A stretch of DNA of 64,000 nucleotides. Origin: Rufibacter tibetensis (GTDB lineage Bacteria; Bacteroidota; Bacteroidia; Cytophagales; Hymenobacteraceae). Both the position numbers and the translations under genes were made by a program. Shown here piece by piece: positions 63,865 to 64,000 of the stretch; the stretch's first letter is position 1; each line of letters opens with the position of its first letter. The notes under the pieces were generated by a model. That model worked only from the letters and a program-made list of their open reading frames with translations. It had not been told where the DNA came from and searched no databases. Where the stretch lies: contig NZ_CP012643.1 of NCBI RefSeq assembly GCF_001310085.1, forward strand, positions 3,703,501-3,767,500, in the 5' to 3' direction.

Positions 63865-64000
63865 ATGAGAAGTACTTTACTTAAAAGGATTAGATTTTTA
63901 TTAGTAATTCCGTTGGTGGTTCTCACCATTTTGGGCGCGGCAGCCCAGGGAAGAACGGTAACTGGAAAAGTGGTAGATGAAAAAGGAGAGGCCTTGATTG
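63865..64000 (+). CDS. SusC/RagA-family TonB-dependent transporter, 5' part
   Basis: First 45 codons of a further SusC-type gene, cut by the right edge. A signal peptide (MRSTLLKRIRFLLVIPLVVL, ending near AAAQ) is followed by RTVTGKVVDEKGEALIG, the start of the carboxypeptidase-regulatory-like domain found in SusC proteins. The operators before it suggest it belongs to the same uronate regulon, probably with a SusD gene beyond the window. Confidence 0.85.
   Translation, partial: MRSTLLKRIRFLLVIPLVVLTILGAAAQGRTVTGKVVDEKGEALI

Overview
The window comes from the chromosome of a Bacteroidota bacterium, most likely a member of the Cytophagales (Hymenobacteraceae, Rufibacter-like). The reasons are three SusC-type TonB-dependent transporter genes (two with SusD partners in the window), many lipoproteins with long outer-membrane processing enzymes, few clear Shine-Dalgarno sequences, and several matches to the Bacteroidota promoter form TTTG-N19..24-TAnnTTTG. 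The genus is inferred from general character only. I saw no rRNA, tRNA, CRISPR array, prophage or intact insertion sequence.

Layout. (1) 1-4336: branched-chain amino-acid genes ilvB (3' part), ilvN, ilvC and ilvA. A palindromic MITE-like repeat lies between ilvC and ilvA, and a second follows ilvA. (2) 5079-12840: a SusC/SusD pair followed by an exported glycerophosphodiester phosphodiesterase and an exported calcineurin-like phosphatase, apparently a phosphodiester-scavenging locus. (3) 13012-24425: mixed housekeeping genes: a two-domain ABC ATPase, tyrA, two small conserved proteins, a CvpA-CAP fusion, the wreck of a DUF3526 ABC permease cluster, an M48 metalloprotease, an EcsC-family protein, a lipoprotein, an RluF-like pseudouridine synthase and a VF530-family protein. 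(4) 24698-29464: histidine degradation hutU, hutI and hutG, without hutH. (5) 29590-32829: PEP carboxylase and an acetyltransferase.

(6) 33174-63864 is one large pectin-utilisation region. The plus-strand half (45035-62874) encodes SusC, SusD, a beta-helix surface lipoprotein, a DUF4861 protein, a pectate lyase, two pectin methylesterases, a GH105 unsaturated uronyl hydrolase, a GH43 enzyme, a GH28 polygalacturonase and a CE12-type acetylesterase. The divergent minus-strand half (35845-44728) encodes kduI, kduD, a LacI-family regulator, uxaB, uxaC, kdgK, kdgA and an ExuT-type transporter. A GH95 gene lies just downstream. Together these take pectin from surface binding through cleavage and import to 2-keto-3-deoxygluconate, pyruvate and glyceraldehyde-3-phosphate. 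Only altronate dehydratase (uxaA) is missing from the galacturonate branch. The window ends inside a further SusC gene at 63865.

The clearest regulatory signal is a set of four related LacI-type operator candidates with core AATCGNTTG. One lies before kduI, one before the SusC gene at 45035, and two before the SusC gene at 63865. At both SusC genes the operator supplies the TTG of a candidate -33 box. This suggests that the LacI protein encoded here controls uptake, depolymerisation and catabolism together. A second recurring signal is a CCTGTTTT/AAAACAGG dyad found in many intergenic spacers, often as the core of a terminator-like hairpin.
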